The position numbers and the translations under genes are program-made. Below, piece after piece: positions 62,130 to 64,000 of a DNA stretch of 64,000 nt. Below the pieces are notes generated by a model. The model was not told the DNA's origin and did no database searches. It was given only the letters and a program-made list of their open reading frames with translations. Origin of the DNA: Pseudorhodoferax soli. GTDB taxonomy: Bacteria > Pseudomonadota > Gammaproteobacteria > Burkholderiales > Burkholderiaceae_C. The stretch's first letter is position 1. Each line of letters starts with the position of its first letter. The DNA is taken from NCBI RefSeq assembly GCF_003337555.1, contig NZ_QPJK01000004.1, positions 533,320 through 597,319 of the forward strand, in the 5' to 3' direction.

Positions 62130-63007
62130 TGGACTGGGCCTACCTGTTCGAGATCGCGCTGACCGGCGTCGCCGGCGGCGGGCTCTACGCGCTCGCGGCG
62201 CTGGCCTTCGTGCTGGTCTACAAGGCCACGCGCGTGGTCAACATCGCCATCGGCGAGATGCTGATGGTGGGCGCCTATTTGTTCTTCGCCTTCGCCACCA
62301 CCATGGCGCTGCCGATCTGGCTGGCGGTGCTGGGCGCGGTGCTGGGCACGGGCCTGTTGGGCGCGGTGGTCGAGCGCACCATGATCCGGCCGCTGCTGGG
62401 CGAGCCGCCGATCTCGGTGTTCATGGTCACGGTGGGGCTGGCGTCCATCCTCGTGGGGCTGGTGGAGATCATCTGGACCGCAGACCAACGCCGGCTGCCC
62501 GAGTTCTTCCCGACCGCGCCCGTGATGGTCGGCGAGGCCTTCCTCGCACCCAAGGTGGCCTACGGCGCGCTGGCCGCGCTGGTGCTGATCGCGCTCGTGC
62601 TGCTGCTGTTCCGCTTCTGGCGCGGCGGTGTGGCGCTGCGCGCCACCGCGTCGGACCAGGGCGCCGCCACCATGATGGGCATCAATGTGCCGCGCGTGTT
62701 CTCGCTGGCCTGGGTGGCCTCGGCCATGATCGCGGCCGTGGCCGGCATCGTGGTCGGCGCCATCGGCGGCATCTCCTCGTCGATGGGTGTGTTCGGCCTG
62801 TCGGTGCTGGTGGTGGTGATCGTGGGCGGGCTCGACAGCGTGCTCGGCGCGCTGGTCGGCGGGCTGCTGATCGGCTTGATCGAGGCGCTGGCCGGGGCCT
62901 TCCTGGGCGGCGAGTACAAGCTGTTGGCCACCTTCATCGTGCTGGTGTTCGTGCTCATGATCCGGCCCTACGGCCTGTTCGGCACGCACGAGATCGAAAG
63001 ACTGTAG
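62126..63007 (+). CDS. livH: Branched-chain-type ABC permease LivH
   Basis: 293 residues with eight or nine membrane segments. LTGVAGGGLYALAALAFVLV, ATRVVNIAIGEMLMVGAYLF and the coupling region ATASDQGAATMMGINVPRVF are diagnostic of LivH. The ATG overlaps the livG stop (ATGA). Confidence 0.93.
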   Translation: MMDWAYLFEIALTGVAGGGLYALAALAFVLVYKATRVVNIAIGEMLMVGAYLFFAFATTMALPIWLAVLGAVLGTGLLGAVVERTMIRPLLGEPPISVFMVTVGLASILVGLVEIIWTADQRRLPEFFPTAPVMVGEAFLAPKVAYGALAALVLIALVLLLFRFWRGGVALRATASDQGAATMMGINVPRVFSLAWVASAMIAAVAGIVVGAIGGISSSMGVFGLSVLVVVIVGGLDSVLGALVGGLLIGLIEALAGAFLGGEYKLLATFIVLVFVLMIRPYGLFGTHEIERL

Positions 63008-63010
63008 GCC

Positions 63011-64000
63011 ATGCGCATCGGCACCCTTAAGCAGACCTACACCGCCGATGCGGCGCTGTTCGACTCGCGCACGCAGAAGGTGTGGCTCGCCATCGCTGCC
63101 GCGCTGCTCATCCTGTTCCCCTTCATCGCAAGCGACTACTGGCTCTACCTGGCCTGCCTGGTGGCCATCAACGTGGCCAGCGCCACGGGCCTCAACATCC
63201 TGACCGGCTACACCGGCCTCGTGAGCCTGGGCCAGGCGGCGTTCATGGGCCTGGGCGCCTACACGGTGGCGATCCTGCAGGCGCGCTGGGGCACGCCGTT
63301 CGGCCTGAATATTCTGGCCGGCGGCCTGGTGGCCATGGTCGGCGGCCTCGTGGTGGGCATCCCCTCGCTGCGTGTGAAGGGCCTGTACCTGGCGATCGCC
63401 ACCATCGCGGCCTCGTTCATCGCGCACTTCCTGTTCGCCAACCTCAAGTTCACGGGCGGCACCACCGGCCTGTCGCTGAAGCCGGCCACGGTGTTCGGCC
63501 TGCCGCTGGACACCTCGTTCCGCATCTACTGGCTGATCGTGCCGGTGATGCTGCTCATGGTGCTGGGCGCGGCCAACCTGTTCCGCACACGCGTGGGCCG
63601 GGCCTTCATCGCCGTGCGCGACCGCGACATCTCGGCCGAGGTGCTGGGCATCCCGCTGCTGCGCACCAAGCTGCTGTCGTTCGGGCTGTCCTCGTTCTAC
63701 GCGGGCGTGGCGGGCGGGCTGTGGGCCTACTTCTTCCGCGTGGTCACGCCCGAGAGCTTTCCGCTCCTGATGTCGATCTTCTTCCTCGCCGCCATCATCG
63801 TCGGCGGCATGGGCTCCATCCTGGGCGGCATCCTGGGGGCGGTGTTCATGACGCTGGTGCCCGAGGTGCTGAAACTGGTCTTCGACCTGCTGCCCGGCGG
63901 CACCGAGATGACGGTGTTTCTCTCTCCCGTGCGCACGGTCGTGTTCGGCCTCTTGATCGTGGGCTTCCTGGTGTTCGAGCCGCACGGGCTCGCCGAAGTC
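63011..64000 (+). CDS. livM: Branched-chain-type ABC permease LivM, cut by window edge
   Basis: 330 residues present. GLNILTGYTGLVSLGQAAFM, GIPSLRVKGLYLAIATIAAS, the coupling helix AVRDRDISAEVLGIPLLRTK, and IIVGGMGSILGGILGAVFMT are typical of LivM. The ATG follows the livH stop by three bases. The frame is open to the end of the window; a receptor and livF are expected to follow. Confidence 0.93.
   Translation, partial: MRIGTLKQTYTADAALFDSRTQKVWLAIAAALLILFPFIASDYWLYLACLVAINVASATGLNILTGYTGLVSLGQAAFMGLGAYTVAILQARWGTPFGLNILAGGLVAMVGGLVVGIPSLRVKGLYLAIATIAASFIAHFLFANLKFTGGTTGLSLKPATVFGLPLDTSFRIYWLIVPVMLLMVLGAANLFRTRVGRAFIAVRDRDISAEVLGIPLLRTKLLSFGLSSFYAGVAGGLWAYFFRVVTPESFPLLMSIFFLAAIIVGGMGSILGGILGAVFMTLVPEVLKLVFDLLPGGTEMTVFLSPVRTVVFGLLIVGFLVFEPHGLAEV

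Overview
This 64 kb window comes from a high-GC betaproteobacterial chromosome, most likely Burkholderiales and probably Comamonadaceae. The basis is the extreme G/C at third codon positions, the block heptosyltransferase II / zinc-finger / ilvE, and the many periplasmic receptors of the Bug (tripartite tricarboxylate, TctC) family. I cannot fix the genus. I found no rRNA, tRNA, CRISPR array or transposase.

Layout. 1-7.4 kb: an acyl-CoA ligase cut by the window edge, a thioesterase, an FMN glutamate-synthase-like protein, a methyltransferase and a truncated AadA-like nucleotidyltransferase. 7.4-12.7 kb: flavohaemoglobin hmp facing a NorR-type activator, with a sigma-54 promoter and two NorR-type sites between them; then a photoactive-yellow-protein-like PAS protein coupled to a GGDEF-EAL protein. 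12.8-19.5 kb: two small catabolic modules (LysR/RraA-like/Bug and GntR/IlvD-Edd dehydratase/Bug). 19.5-25.9 kb: a CpdB-like lipoprotein with a 16-base homopolymer at its N-terminus, an M48 peptidase, an AmpG-like permease and a two-component system. 26-28.1 kb: a less GC-rich island with a TbpB-like repeat-bearing lipoprotein. 28.1-33.3 kb: an amidohydrolase between two Bug receptors, then a frameshifted Bug gene with a LysR regulator. 33.5-43 kb: mostly housekeeping genes (nitronate monooxygenase, waaF, ilvE, a purine-catabolism group, radA).

43-64 kb is catabolic. An IclR regulator, a Bug receptor, a CoA-acylating aldehyde dehydrogenase and an acyl-CoA ligase resemble the sulfoacetate operon sauRSTU, with the SauU permease replaced by a Bug receptor. 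A class III CoA-transferase/DUF1254-DUF1214/Bug operon follows. Next come hydroxyquinol 1,2-dioxygenase and maleylacetate reductase genes interleaved with Bug receptors and LysR regulators. The window ends with a TetR/enoyl-CoA hydratase pair and the start of a branched-chain-type ABC transporter (livG, livH, partial livM).

Nine Bug genes (eight intact, one frameshifted) lie in the window, but no TctA/TctB membrane partner. Most sit beside one or two catabolic enzymes and a regulator, so the region looks like a row of substrate-specific uptake and degradation modules. The observations I rate highest are the PYP-like/GGDEF-EAL pair, the sau-like operon with a Bug receptor, the homopolymer in the CpdB-like lipoprotein, the TbpB-like lipoprotein island, and a decayed 3' copy of the CpdB-like gene about 4 kb from the intact one.
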